The notes: generated from the sequence alone by a model not told the origin. DNA of 14,852 bases from Caryophanales bacterium (GCA_027341705.1 DAIELO010000010.1:1-14852); one strand, 5' to 3'; shown: positions 1-7,223, numbered from the stretch's first letter. Numbers and translations are program-made.

Positions 1-1029
1 GCAAGTGGTGCCGGACTTACTGATGTGGCCATCACGACGGCAAGACCAGAAGGTGCTACGGCAGGACCAAAAGGATTGGCACTTTTCTTATTGCCGCGTG
101 AAATTAATCAAGGTGAACTAAATTTTCATGTGCGCAGGTTGAAAGACAAAAGCGCAACGAGGGCAGTGCCTTCAGGAGAGGTGGAATTGAATCGATCGGA
201 AGCGATGTTAATCGGTAAAGCAGAGGAAGGAATTTATTATACATTAGAAAACTTGACCGTATCCCGTCTGGCCAACGGCATCGCTGCGATGGGTATTGCA
301 AAAAAGGCACATTTAGAAGTGCTGGAGCGGGTGAAAAGGCGGCATTCTTTTGGTAATGCGCTGATTGATCATCCACTCATTCGAAGAGATCTGACCGAAC
401 TTGCTGTTCGCACTGCAGCAGGTACCGCTCTCGCGTTTCATGCGGTTCATGCGTTTGATTCCGCATGGACTGAAACCCCTCCGTATAGTGCGAGATATCA
501 TTATGCACGGTTTTTAAGTCATTTGGCAAAGAATCGCACGGCGACTCATGCCTCTGCGGTCACTGCGTTAGCCATGGAACTGTTCGGAGGACTTGGATTT
601 ATGGATGAATACGCAGTGGCTAGGTGGCATCGGGAGGCGCTGATCACCCCAATTTGGGAGGGGCCAAGCAACATTCAGGCACTCGATTTTCTTGAAGCGA
701 TGCAGAAGAAGAAGGCTCATGAATCATTTCTTGCAGATTTTCTGCCCACCTTTGAGCAAGCGAATAATAAAGAATCTCAACTCGCCAAAAAAGTCGTGGA
801 ACAAGTGCTTTCGCAAATGGGGAAGTATTCTCCTCATGAGGCACAGTGGTACGCCAAGGATGCGTTAAATCAATTGGCTGATGCGGCACAAATAGGTCTT
901 TTACTGAGACTTGCAAAAACCGGTGGGGATCGTTATTACAAGCTGGCCAAGTTGTACGCTGTCCGATTTTTGCAACATGAAGAGTTTCCATCATGGGCTT
1001 ATGATGATCCTGAATTGTGGAGGGGATAA
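1..1029 (+). CDS. Acyl-CoA dehydrogenase, C-terminal part (5' end outside the window)
   Basis: Flavin-dependent acyl-CoA dehydrogenase, which introduces the alpha-beta double bond in an acyl-CoA and passes electrons to ETF. The reading frame is open from base 1 (A-S-G-A-G-L-T-D-V), so the N-terminal helical domain lies upstream. Visible parts are the beta-domain stretch TARPEG...GPKGLALFLLPR and the FAD-side motif FGGLGFMDEYAVARWHREA. After these comes IWEGPSNIQALD, whose Glu (codon 658-660) aligns with the catalytic base of MCAD-type enzymes. About 110 further residues follow the catalytic motif, as in AidB-like and long FadE-like members, so a plain short-chain enzyme is less likely. The stop is 3 bp before the acyl-CoA ligase start and its last codons supply that gene's GGAGGGG Shine-Dalgarno, so the two are translationally coupled. 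Substrate chain length cannot be read from the sequence. Confidence 0.93.
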   Translation, partial: ASGAGLTDVAITTARPEGATAGPKGLALFLLPREINQGELNFHVRRLKDKSATRAVPSGEVELNRSEAMLIGKAEEGIYYTLENLTVSRLANGIAAMGIAKKAHLEVLERVKRRHSFGNALIDHPLIRRDLTELAVRTAAGTALAFHAVHAFDSAWTETPPYSARYHYARFLSHLAKNRTATHASAVTALAMELFGGLGFMDEYAVARWHREALITPIWEGPSNIQALDFLEAMQKKKAHESFLADFLPTFEQANNKESQLAKKVVEQVLSQMGKYSPHEAQWYAKDALNQLADAAQIGLLLRLAKTGGDRYYKLAKLYAVRFLQHEEFPSWAYDDPELWRG

Positions 1030-1032
1030 TCA

Positions 1033-2613
1033 ATGCGCAACTGGGTGATTCACGAGGTGTTGTCAAGTGCTCTTGCTGCCAATCCGAAAGGTGAGGTGGT
1101 TAGCGGCAACAGGAGATTTACCTATGAAGAGCTAAATGCCCGGGTGTTGCGACTAGCCAATCAGCTTAAAAAACTTGGAATAACTAAAGGCACGGTGGTC
1201 GGGGTGATGGATGTAAATAGCCATCGCTACCTCGAACTCCAGTATGCATTGTCGATGTTGGGCGCGGTCATTCACACCCTGAATTTTCGTTTGTCTGCAA
1301 ACGATCTGCTTTATACGATCCACCATGCACAAGATGAATGGCTGTTTGTGTGGGAGGGTTTTGCTAGTGCCATAGGTGAGTTGCCAAAAAACTTTGCGCA
1401 CTGGGTGTGGTTGACGGAAAATGATGAACCAACAGAAGTGCATGCAGGACTTATCTACGAATCGTTAATTGCGCAAGGATCAGAGATTGATGTGGATACA
1501 GCTAAAAAAGTGAGCGAAGAGGATCCATATTCCATTTTTTACACTACAGGGACTACGGGTAGACCAAAAGGACTTTTGTATCGGCATCGTGACATGTTGC
1601 AAGCATCCTTGCAAATCCTTCATCATTTGTCACTACATCCGACCGGAGCAAAAGCCCAAAGTCAAGATGTGTTTATGCCGCTTATTCCGTTTTTTCACAT
1701 ACACGCGTGGGGAACGGCGTTTTCAGTACCATATTTGGGTGCCAAACTGGTATTGCCAGAACACGCTGACGCAAGGGGACAACTGGATTTGATCAAAAAT
1801 GAAGGTGTTACTTGGTCGAATATGGTGCCCACACAAATGCAGATGCTAATGGACGAGGCGGAAAAAAGTGAGAGCGCGCTCCCTCTCAAGGTATTGACAG
1901 GTGGGAGCCAATTGACATCGGGAGTTGCACGCAGGGCTGAACATTTAGGAATTCAGTTCAGTTTGATTTACGGTGGTTCTGATCAACTGGCAACCAGTAT
2001 TTCGATTCTTCGGAACGCTACTACATGGAACCAGACGAAAAAACGCGAACATTTGGCTACGCGAACTTATCCATTGCCGGTGGTGGAAATGGAAATTCGT
2101 GATGAATTAAACGGCCAGCGAATCATACCGGATGGAAAAACATTAGGAGAAATATGGGTGAGAAGTCCGTGGCTACCTGACGGTTACCTTGGCGAAAAAG
2201 AGCGCTCAAAGGCGACCTATATTGACGGATGGTTTCGTAGCGGAGATTTGGCAATCGCTTTTCCTGACCAAACTTTCTATGTAGTAGATCGGGAAAAAGA
2301 TGCAATAAAGAGTGGTGGGGAGTGGATACCTAGTGGGGTGCTCGAGGCACTGATTTCTGAGCACCCTAAAGTAGATACTGTGGCCGTGATTGCAAAAAAA
2401 GATGAGTATTGGGGGGAAAGACCGATTGCCGTGATCAGGAGCAGGGGCGAATTGACAGTAGCAGAGATTAAAGATTTTCTTGAGGATATTGTAAAGGATA
2501 GGGGGATCCCTGGATATTGGATACCGGATGAAGTGCTATTGGTAAATGAACTGCCATTGACAAGTGCGGGCAAGTTGAATAAAGCAGTACTAAAACAAAA
2601 CCTTAACATATAA
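1033..2613 (+). CDS. Medium/long-chain acyl-CoA ligase (AMP-forming, ANL superfamily)
   Basis: Activates a carboxylic acid to acyl-AMP and then acyl-CoA, feeding the dehydrogenase just upstream. The full-length 526 residues fit the family. The P-loop YTTGTTGRPKG is at residues 170-180. The FHIHAWG stretch that follows matches the FHVNAWG-type motif of AlkK-like medium/long-chain ligases. The hinge region is DGWFRSGD (398-405) and DREKDAIKSGGEWI (from 419). The C-terminal catalytic Lys is in T-S-A-G-K (Lys514). The ATG start at 1033 is set by the GGAGGGG overlapping the end of the dehydrogenase gene. No transmembrane segment is visible, so it is probably a soluble cytoplasmic enzyme. Together with the preceding gene it forms a beta-oxidation-type operon. 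A specific substrate (fatty, aromatic or dicarboxylic acid) cannot be assigned. Confidence 0.93.
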   Translation: MRNWVIHEVLSSALAANPKGEVVSGNRRFTYEELNARVLRLANQLKKLGITKGTVVGVMDVNSHRYLELQYALSMLGAVIHTLNFRLSANDLLYTIHHAQDEWLFVWEGFASAIGELPKNFAHWVWLTENDEPTEVHAGLIYESLIAQGSEIDVDTAKKVSEEDPYSIFYTTGTTGRPKGLLYRHRDMLQASLQILHHLSLHPTGAKAQSQDVFMPLIPFFHIHAWGTAFSVPYLGAKLVLPEHADARGQLDLIKNEGVTWSNMVPTQMQMLMDEAEKSESALPLKVLTGGSQLTSGVARRAEHLGIQFSLIYGGSDQLATSISILRNATTWNQTKKREHLATRTYPLPVVEMEIRDELNGQRIIPDGKTLGEIWVRSPWLPDGYLGEKERSKATYIDGWFRSGDLAIAFPDQTFYVVDREKDAIKSGGEWIPSGVLEALISEHPKVDTVAVIAKKDEYWGERPIAVIRSRGELTVAEIKDFLEDIVKDRGIPGYWIPDEVLLVNELPLTSAGKLNKAVLKQNLNI

Positions 2614-2624
2614 ATTGAGGGATC

Positions 2625-2673
2625 TTTACCTGAAGGGGCTCATTTCATTATGGAATGAGCCCCTTCAGGTAAA
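2625..2673 (+). terminator. Very long perfect hairpin after the acyl-CoA ligase operon
   Basis: A 20-bp perfect inverted repeat (2625-2644 with 2654-2673), extended by a G-U and a C-G pair, closes on a 5-nt ATTAT loop. The sequence after the stem is AATTCAGCTTTTC, so the classical U-run is missing or displaced by about 8 nt. The position 11 bp after the ligase stop argues for an operon end. It could be an atypical terminator or a 3'-end stabilising structure. Confidence 0.6.
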
Positions 2674-2683
2674 ATTCAGCTTT

Positions 2684-2710
2684 TCTCGTTATTGTGTCAT
2701 TATAACGAGA
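2684..2710. repeat. 9-bp inverted repeat upstream of the miniprotein gene
   Basis: TCTCGTTAT (2684-2692) and ATAACGAGA (2702-2710) are perfect inverted arms around a 9-nt spacer. They end directly against the GGAGG ribosome-binding site of the 36-aa gene. The element could be a translational hairpin masking the site, an operator, or a secondary stem in read-through RNA from the acyl-CoA ligase. The U-rich TTTTC at its left edge may also serve the preceding hairpin. Confidence 0.5.
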
Positions 2711-2723
2711 GGAGGAATTGAAA

Positions 2724-2834
2724 ATGGATACAAAGGAAAGGAATAAAATGTCAGATCGCGAGGCTTATAAGTTTATGCGCTGGAGCATACTTGCTGTATT
2801 CTTGTTACTGGCATTTTCCAATATTCCGCATTAA
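2724..2834 (+). CDS. Single-span membrane miniprotein, 36 aa
   Basis: This is a short gene that length filters would miss. GGAGG at 2711-2715 lies 8 nt before ATG 2724, an excellent spacing, and the frame stops at TAA 2832-2834. The product starts with about 19 polar, charged residues (MDTKERNKMSDREAYKFMR). One hydrophobic helix follows (W-S-I-L-A-V-F-L-L-L-A-F, about residues 20-31), with a short S-N-I-P-H tail. This architecture suggests a small bitopic protein with a cytoplasmic N-terminus. No family is recognised. The gene stands alone between the acyl-CoA ligase hairpin and a convergent DUF2231 gene. The ribosome-binding site and clean amphiphilic layout argue for a real gene. Conservation has not been tested. 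Confidence 0.6.
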   Translation: MDTKERNKMSDREAYKFMRWSILAVFLLLAFSNIPH

Positions 2835-2904
2835 ACATTTTTACCCCTGCACCACTTTTTTTTCCTTTCAATGAAAGCCCTTTCCCGGTATGCTATTTAA
2901 CTGC

Positions 2905-3387
2905 TCACTTTAAAGTAGCACTCGATGGTTGGCTTTGGCTTACATGAATCCCTAGTCCATGACTATATACCATGGTTCCTCCAATATGGCCTGTTATACT
3001 GACAAGAATGGCGGCGATAATGGAAAAAACCAGCGCAAGCGTTGCTACTTGTTTTTTGTTGCGTCGAAAATACCATTGAAAAATAAAAGCGATTACTAGT
3101 GCTATGCCAGTTAACTCTCCTAATCGTTGGTGTGTTTCAAGCATTGGGGCGAGGGTAGTGGTCACGTTTGCATAATATTCCGAGATGATGCCGGTAAAAC
3201 CGGCCGCAAGAGTGGATAGAATACTTAAGACCAACAACCACATAAACATGCGTTCGTAGAAGGGGTCTTTCTTTTGGAAATATCCAATGACACCGATTAG
3301 TGCCGCTACAATATTAATGGCAATTGTAAAGTGAATCACCATAGGATGAATGGTGGATGGGAAAAGGTGATATACAGCACTTAACAT
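2905..3387 (-). CDS. DUF2231-type membrane protein, 160 aa
   Basis: Four predicted transmembrane helices, at about residues 15-36, 47-69, 91-108 and 114-135. The family pattern is clear: an N-terminal H-P-M-V-I-H-F motif (His14, His19), a G-F-T-G turn, E-T-H-Q-R-L-G (His86), and a C-terminal G-H-I-G-G-x-x-V-Y-x-H-G-x-G (His134, His143). The conserved intramembrane histidines suggest metal or heme binding. That is an inference, because the family has no firmly established function. The start has a good GGAGG upstream (AATCGGAGGTTTCGC before ATG). The gene follows the kinase-like gene on the same strand after a 124-bp gap and may have its own promoter. No clear -10/-35 pair was found. Confidence 0.8.
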   Translation of the reverse strand: MLSAVYHLFPSTIHPMVIHFTIAINIVAALIGVIGYFQKKDPFYERMFMWLLVLSILSTLAAGFTGIISEYYANVTTTLAPMLETHQRLGELTGIALVIAFIFQWYFRRNKKQVATLALVFSIIAAILVSITGHIGGTMVYSHGLGIHVSQSQPSSATLK

Positions 3388-3511
3388 GCGAAACCTCCGA
3401 TTTATCTGTAAGTTTATCTAGTACAATAATGTTAGAATCACAGAAAAGGCTTGTGGTTTTCTGGAGATGATAAAAGCAGAACTCTTCACAGATCGTAAAA
3501 GTGTAGGTGGC

Positions 3512-4081
3512 TTATTTACTGGGATTTTTATCGTGAAGTTTTCCGAACAGTGATTCTAGTCGCAAAAGCTCATCCTCAATAAGCTTAAGGTTGGTGCTAG
3601 GAGAATTATCTTGACTTTTCTGAAAAAGTAACAAACGCATGGCGAGTAAAGAATTTCTAACTTCATTAACAAAAGTCCAAGAGACTATTTGTTTTTCATA
3701 GTAGGTACTTCCCCAAAGTAATCTCTTGCGGGCTGCTAAGCGGTGTTCCCTGCCTAACCAAGCTATAATGGAAGTTCCAATAATTTCAATGATCATCTCT
3801 GCAATAGGAAGTAGATGAACAAAACGGGTTGGGATCACTATCAAAATAAATGCAATCAAAAAAGCAGGGGTAAAACCCATCCCATACCCAATCGCACCTG
3901 CAAGCACAACAGCAATCAGTAAGTAGTATTGATGCATCACAATGCCCCAAATAAGCATCATTAATCCAAGAATTGAAGCCATTAGACTTTCCCTAGCCTT
4001 AAAAAATCCCATTAACATATCATCGGAATCTTCGATAAAGGTTAAAAAATGCCGCCAAGCATGATGAATGGCTTGCTTCAT
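3512..4081 (-). CDS. Membrane protein with a degenerate histidine-kinase-like dimerisation helix, 189 aa
   Basis: Hydrophobic segments occur at about residues 33-49, 51-68, 72-84 and 93-109, followed by a roughly 80-residue cytoplasmic tail. The tail contains W-T-F-V-N-E-V-R-N-S-L-L-A-M-R (residues 135-149). After a short loop comes L-K-L-I-E-D-E-L-L-R-L-E-S-L (165-178). This is the layout of a HisKA/DHp hairpin as in sporulation and KinB-type kinases (H-E-h-R-N-P-L-x-x-h-R, then a second helix with E-L-x-R-h). The phospho-acceptor His is replaced by Asn139 (codon AAT, one base from CAT), and no HATPase domain follows. It may therefore act as a dimerisation partner or antagonist, a Spo0B-like scaffold, or an unrelated coiled coil. 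GGGGGAG lies 8 nt before ATG. The similarity is read by eye, so the functional assignment is weak. Confidence 0.75.
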   Translation of the reverse strand: MKQAIHHAWRHFLTFIEDSDDMLMGFFKARESLMASILGLMMLIWGIVMHQYYLLIAVVLAGAIGYGMGFTPAFLIAFILIVIPTRFVHLLPIAEMIIEIIGTSIIAWLGREHRLAARKRLLWGSTYYEKQIVSWTFVNEVRNSLLAMRLLLFQKSQDNSPSTNLKLIEDELLRLESLFGKLHDKNPSK

Positions 4082-4128
4082 GGCGCATTCTCCCCCTTTG
4101 CATAGCGTTTTAGTATATAATTGTAGGT

Positions 4129-4158
4129 ATTATACCGGATTTATCGATAGTTGGTCAT
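4129..4158 (-). promoter_or_regulatory. Sigma-A-like promoter of the 189-aa membrane protein gene
   Basis: Read on the minus strand, ATGACC (4158-4153, 4/6) lies 18 bp before a perfect TATAAT (4134-4129). The gene starts about 48 bp downstream, so the leader is short and ends in a strong ribosome-binding site. Confidence 0.6.
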
Positions 4159-4278
4159 GATATAAAATGACTGATTTGTCTAGTTCATTTCTACAAATTT
4201 AAAGGCATCCATCATTAATGTGTGGGAGAGTGAGCGATGCACAAATAAAAATGAACATTTATATGAATGGGTGTTTTA

Positions 4279-4767
4279 TTATTTGATTATTTGCTTTATT
4301 ATTATATAAAGAACATGTCGTATATATTGGAACATATTGTATATCTTTTGCCATCCTACCGGGTGAACAAATGATGGATATGTTCCTGGTTCGTTAGGCT
4401 CTAATTTTTTCGCCATTTTAATGATTTTATGGGCATGTAATACATCAATGACAAAGGAACTGTGAAATAACCGATCTACAGAGCATGAAATTTCCGTATA
4501 GGTGGGGCCTTTATTTTCGATAATCAGGCCAAGGTGGATTTTTGCATATTCTTGATTTTCTTTAAAATGAAACCACTCATTAGAGACAGGTTGGTTGGTG
4601 CGAACAACAAGATAGCGCCTTTGTGTGCGAGGGTCGCCAGCAAGAGTAGATTCAAAAAATTTATTTGATTTAGTTTCAAGCCAAATTTGTGTAGATTTAT
4701 ACGGCTTGATGAAGATGTGTAGATTTTTGGATGAATCATTGCGTTGCAAATGTAGTGATTGAGCCAT
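4279..4767 (-). CDS. Unrecognised basic protein, 162 aa
   Basis: I do not recognise this family. The ATG at 4767 is preferred over an in-frame GTG at 4776, because that GTG is part of the AGGTG ribosome-binding site 6 nt upstream of the ATG. The product is mostly polar and Lys/His-rich. The middle looks like alternating beta-strands (YLVVRTNQP, IHLGLIIENKG, TEISCSVDR), followed by a helix (H-A-H-K-I-I-K-M-A-K-K-L) and a hydrophobic, Ile-rich C-terminal end that could be a membrane-associating helix. No signal peptide is seen. The gene is AT-rich at its 3' end. It is divergent from the chemoreceptor gene, the two promoters overlap, and a cre-like site touches this gene's -35. Co-regulation with the receptor is therefore plausible, and so is a role in its signalling, but there is no direct evidence of function. 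Confidence 0.7.
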   Translation of the reverse strand: MAQSLHLQRNDSSKNLHIFIKPYKSTQIWLETKSNKFFESTLAGDPRTQRRYLVVRTNQPVSNEWFHFKENQEYAKIHLGLIIENKGPTYTEISCSVDRLFHSSFVIDVLHAHKIIKMAKKLEPNEPGTYPSFVHPVGWQKIYNMFQYIRHVLYIIIKQIIK

Positions 4768-4808
4768 TAGGTTCACCTGATTGTTTTACGAGAATTAGAT
4801 AAATGAAA

Positions 4809-4817
4809 TGTGATAAT
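4809..4817 (+). promoter_or_regulatory. Extended -10 promoter of the chemoreceptor gene
   Basis: TGTGATAAT combines the TGn extension (4809-4811) with GATAAT (5/6). No good -35 is seen upstream, as often occurs with extended -10 promoters. Its -10 interleaves with the -10 of the divergent gene. The expected transcript start is near 4824, which places the cre site at about +19 to +32. Confidence 0.45.
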
Positions 4818-4844
4818 TATATTTTAGCATAGATGACGTGTTGA
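4816..4844 (-). promoter_or_regulatory. Sigma-A-like promoter of the 162-aa gene
   Basis: On the minus strand, TCAACA (4844-4839, 4/6) lies 17 bp before a perfect TATAAT (4821-4816). The -35 overlaps the left end of the cre palindrome, so a protein bound there would block this promoter. Confidence 0.5.
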
Positions 4845-4855
4845 AAACGTTATCA
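4842..4855. promoter_or_regulatory. cre-like operator (CcpA) upstream of the chemoreceptor gene
   Basis: TGAAAACGTTATCA matches the published cre consensus TGWAANCGNTNWCA at every fixed position. It lies inside an 18-bp near-palindrome, GTTGAAAACGTTATCAAC, with a single mismatched base pair. It sits between the chemoreceptor promoter and its ribosome-binding site and overlaps the -35 of the divergent 162-aa gene, so one bound CcpA dimer could repress both. Confidence 0.65.
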
Positions 4856-4872
4856 ACCGAGAGGAGAACGAC

Positions 4873-6483
4873 ATGTCTACAGAAAGAAATCTGCCAAAAA
4901 AGGTTGTCAAGAAGCAAGCGTTACTCGTGGAAACAACTGCTCATGAGGTTGAACAAGTGTTAGAACATTATCATGGTATCACAGATAAGGCCCGTGCAGA
5001 AATTCGTGAAATTTTAAAAAAACATCTAAGCACACTTGAGTATTATGTGCTGGTGAGACCTGACGGCTATGGAGAGATTCACACGAATCACTTGCGTGAA
5101 GCGGTGTATTTTACGGATCCTGTTGGTTTGAAATGCGCGATGGTAGAAAAAACGGAAGCGTTTTTTTACCCTAGGAATACAGGTGAACAATTGGTGGATG
5201 TATCCACACCTGTGTACTTACAGGGTAAGAAAGCCTATGCCTTGCGTTCAGGAACGATTTTGATGGGTGTTAGTCGGGAGTGGAAAGTAGGGATACCTTT
5301 TGCGGTATTGCAATTGGCAGGCATCGTAGATGCTGTGATGACCAAGTCGTATTTGCCTGCTGGATTGATGGCAGTAGCAGGTGCCATTGTATTATTCGAA
5401 GGCTATCGATTTCGAGCGTTTTATCAACAAACCATTACTTTTATGCGGACAATGGCCAGTGGTGAATTGAGCCATACACTACACCCAAAGTCACGCGATG
5501 AATGGGGACAATTACATTTTGAATTGAACAAGGTAAGCATTGGCATGGTGTCCATTATTAAGCGAATTCATCAAGCAGCTTTAAGCGTAAACGAGGGAGT
5601 GGGAGGTTCGTCCAAAGCACTTAATGAAATTTATGCTGGTGCGGAAGAATTAGGAGCCAGTGTAGAAGAAATGAGTGTTGGTGCCAATACACAAACCAAA
5701 CTCCTAACAAGATCGTCAAATGAACTTGAGAGTATTGCTGACCAATTGAATACGATCGACAAAGATGTATCTACTTCACAAGTAATTTTAAATGAAATTA
5801 ATCATTCGGTGACGGAAACGGGTAACAGCATGGTGAGTGTGGAGCACCATATGTCCAATACGGTCGTGGTGATGCAGCAGTTTGCCGAAAATTTTAGCAA
5901 ACTATTGCACCAAGTGGAACAAATTAAAATATGGGCGAATGAGATTGGAGAAATTTCAAACCAAACGAGGATGCTCTCGCTGAATGCAAGTATTGAGGCG
6001 GCAAGAGCCGGTGAGTATGGGAAGGGATTTTCCGTGGTTGCTGAAGAAATTGGAAAGTTATCAGATGGGACTGATCATTTAACGAGTCGGGTCAGAGAGG
6101 CTGTACAAGAACTAAGTACCTTTATGGCGTCCACGAGTACAACCGCAGCAGAACAAGAGGATGCCATTCGTACTAGTCAAAAGAGTTTAGGTGAGTTGAC
6201 TACAGAAGTGGCGCAGGTGACAGAGAATTTTAATGAACTAAATCGGCAAATGGCAAAAACTCGTACGGAAGTGCAAGAAACATTAAAATTTCGTGATGAG
6301 ATTCTCGTAAATGTTCGTGATATCTTACGGATCACCACACAATTCGAATCTCAAGTGGACGGTATTCAAGGGGGGAGTAAGCATCAGACTGATCAGTTGT
6401 TAGAGATTTCAGATGCAGTCCAACAATTAACGAGTGTGTTCATCTCCTTAAGTGGTGAATTGGAGCGTTTTAACGTAAGCTAA
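4873..6483 (+). CDS. Methyl-accepting chemotaxis protein with cytoplasmic N-terminal sensor, 536 aa
   Basis: Transducer that passes a sensory signal to CheW/CheA. The C-terminal half is a canonical MCP coiled-coil hairpin. Its tip, [21 protein letters not shown] (residues 361-381), is followed by [12 protein letters not shown]. Around residues 255-275 lie Glu/Gln-rich segments ([11 protein letters not shown]) suited to methylation. A HAMP-like stretch (about 185-235) follows two closely spaced transmembrane helices (about 139-156 and 160-178). The first ~135 residues have no membrane span and contain a mixed alpha/beta part ([14 protein letters not shown]...), so the sensor and signalling domains are both predicted in the cytoplasm. 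The start ATG has GAGGAG upstream. The gene faces the acetate transporter across a shared terminator. An organic-acid or internal-state signal is a guess from context. Confidence 0.93.
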   Translation: MSTERNLPKKVVKKQALLVETTAHEVEQVLEHYHGITDKARAEIREILKKHLSTLEYYVLVRPDGYGEIHTNHLREAVYFTDPVGLKCAMVEKTEAFFYPRNTGEQLVDVSTPVYLQGKKAYALRSGTILMGVSREWKVGIPFAVLQLAGIVDAVMTKSYLPAGLMAVAGAIVLFEGYRFRAFYQQTITFMRTMASGELSHTLHPKSRDEWGQLHFELNKVSIGMVSIIKRIHQAALSVNEGVGGSSKALNEIYAGAEELGASVEEMSVGANTQTKLLTRSSNELESIADQLNTIDKDVSTSQVILNEINHSVTETGNSMVSVEHHMSNTVVVMQQFAENFSKLLHQVEQIKIWANEIGEISNQTRMLSLNASIEAARAGEYGKGFSVVAEEIGKLSDGTDHLTSRVREAVQELSTFMASTSTTAAEQEDAIRTSQKSLGELTTEVAQVTENFNELNRQMAKTRTEVQETLKFRDEILVNVRDILRITTQFESQVDGIQGGSKHQTDQLLEISDAVQQLTSVFISLSGELERFNVS

Positions 6484-6496
6484 GTTAAGGAAGGGC

Positions 6497-6537
6497 ACAA
6501 AAGAGGGAGTAGGCAATTTGCCTGCTCCCTCTTTTGT
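6497..6537. terminator. Bidirectional terminator between chemoreceptor and acetate transporter genes
   Basis: ACAAAAGAGGGAG plus AGGCAA (6497-6516) pairs with TTGCCT plus CTCCCTCTTTTGT (6518-6537), with one G-U pair and a small AATTT loop. CTTTTGT ends the stem on both strands, so it can stop both convergent genes. It begins 13 bp after the chemoreceptor stop and ends 18 bp from the transporter stop. Confidence 0.85.
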
Positions 6538-6555
6538 AGTAATGTAAGGATTTAA

Positions 6556-7140
6556 TTAGGAATTGGAGGATTTGAGGATTGGAGAACCAACTGGCCAAAC
6601 CACTCTTCCTGCTTGAGAGTTCATGATTCCTGCCGCCGCTGTATAAAGGGCGAGAAGGCCTGTAATAAGTCCGAACCAACCGCCAATTGCAGGGCTTGAT
6701 CCGCCGAAATTTGCGATCGCAAGTAAGATGAACGTGATAACTAGGAATAAGAAAATGTAGAAAAGTGCTTTGTTTGCATAAAAAGTCCCGAAAAACATAT
6801 AGAGCGAGAACACGCCCCACATTAACAAATAAATCCCAATCCCAATTCCAGCATCTTTGCCCATTGCCGACGCATGATTGACTAACCAGAAAAACGAAAT
6901 CCAAAACGCACCATATGAGGTAAATGCGGTGGCACCAAACGTATTGCCCTTGCGGAATTCCCACATGCCTGCAAGTAATTGAGCGGAACCGCCAAATACG
7001 AGGGCAAGTGCCAAAACTGTGGTGATAGTGTCGCCAGGCAGTAGGCCAGCGTTAATCAAACTTAGGATGACTGTGGTTAATCCGAATCCAGAAAGTCCGA
7101 GTGGGCCTGGATCAGCAATAACAACTGGTTTGTCATTCAT
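6556..7140 (-). CDS. Acetate uptake transporter, GPR1/FUN34/YaaH (SatP) family, 194 aa
   Basis: Imports acetate or succinate-type monocarboxylates across the cytoplasmic membrane. It has six hydrophobic helices and the normal family length. The N-terminal signature D-P-G-P-L-G-L-S-G-F (residues 10-19) corresponds to the family's N-P-A-P-L-G-L-x-G-F, but Asn is Asp and Ala is Gly. The second conserved block G-S-A-Q-L-L-A-G-M-W-E-F-R-K-G-N-T-F-G (51-69) is intact, followed by S-Y-G-A-F-W (75-80). GGGAGG lies 10 nt upstream of the ATG. A strong TTGACA promoter, a cre-like site and a Crp-like site precede it. Acetyl-CoA synthetase lies nearby on the same strand, beyond psiE. Acetate is the likely substrate. 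The altered signature may affect selectivity. Confidence 0.92.
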   Translation of the reverse strand: MNDKPVVIADPGPLGLSGFGLTTVILSLINAGLLPGDTITTVLALALVFGGSAQLLAGMWEFRKGNTFGATAFTSYGAFWISFFWLVNHASAMGKDAGIGIGIYLLMWGVFSLYMFFGTFYANKALFYIFLFLVITFILLAIANFGGSSPAIGGWFGLITGLLALYTAAAGIMNSQAGRVVWPVGSPILKSSNS

Positions 7141-7164
7141 CCTATCAACCTCCCTAAAATATAA

Positions 7165-7178
7165 TGAAAGCGCTTTAC
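7165..7178. promoter_or_regulatory. cre-like operator (CcpA) upstream of the acetate transporter gene
   Basis: TGAAAGCGCTTTAC matches 12 of 14 positions of TGWAANCGNTNWCA, with both mismatches in the last two bases. The core GAAAGCGCTTT is close to the strongest palindromic cre form. It lies at about +6 to +19 from the expected transcript start, a position suited to repression. Confidence 0.55.
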
Positions 7179-7189
7179 TAACTTATTTG

Positions 7190-7218
7190 ATTCTACGAAA
7201 TATTTGTGAAATTGTCAA
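7190..7218 (-). promoter_or_regulatory. Strong sigma-A promoter of the acetate transporter gene
   Basis: On the minus strand, a perfect TTGACA (7218-7213) lies exactly 17 bp from TAGAAT (7195-7190, 5/6). The expected start is near 7183, giving a leader of about 43 nt before ATG 7140. Confidence 0.75.
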
Positions 7219-7223
7219 TCTGT

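Noticed and set aside
3401..3419. Direct repeat TTTATCT with 12-bp period upstream of the DUF2231 gene
   Set aside because: It is a 7-bp AT-rich repeat that could easily be chance, and no promoter could be tied to it.
3467..3553. Plus-strand 28-codon frame starting at ATG 3467
   Set aside because: It has only a short GGAG directly against the ATG and runs into the end of the 189-aa gene on the other strand; there is no sign of selection.
4234..4248. GGGAGAG followed by ATG and a 3-codon frame
   Set aside because: The frame ends after three codons, so it is not a gene.
7205..7220. TGTGAAATTGTCAATC as a further CRP-like site
   Set aside because: It matches only 6 of 10 fixed positions, and most of it is the TTGACA -35 of the acetate transporter promoter read on the other strand.
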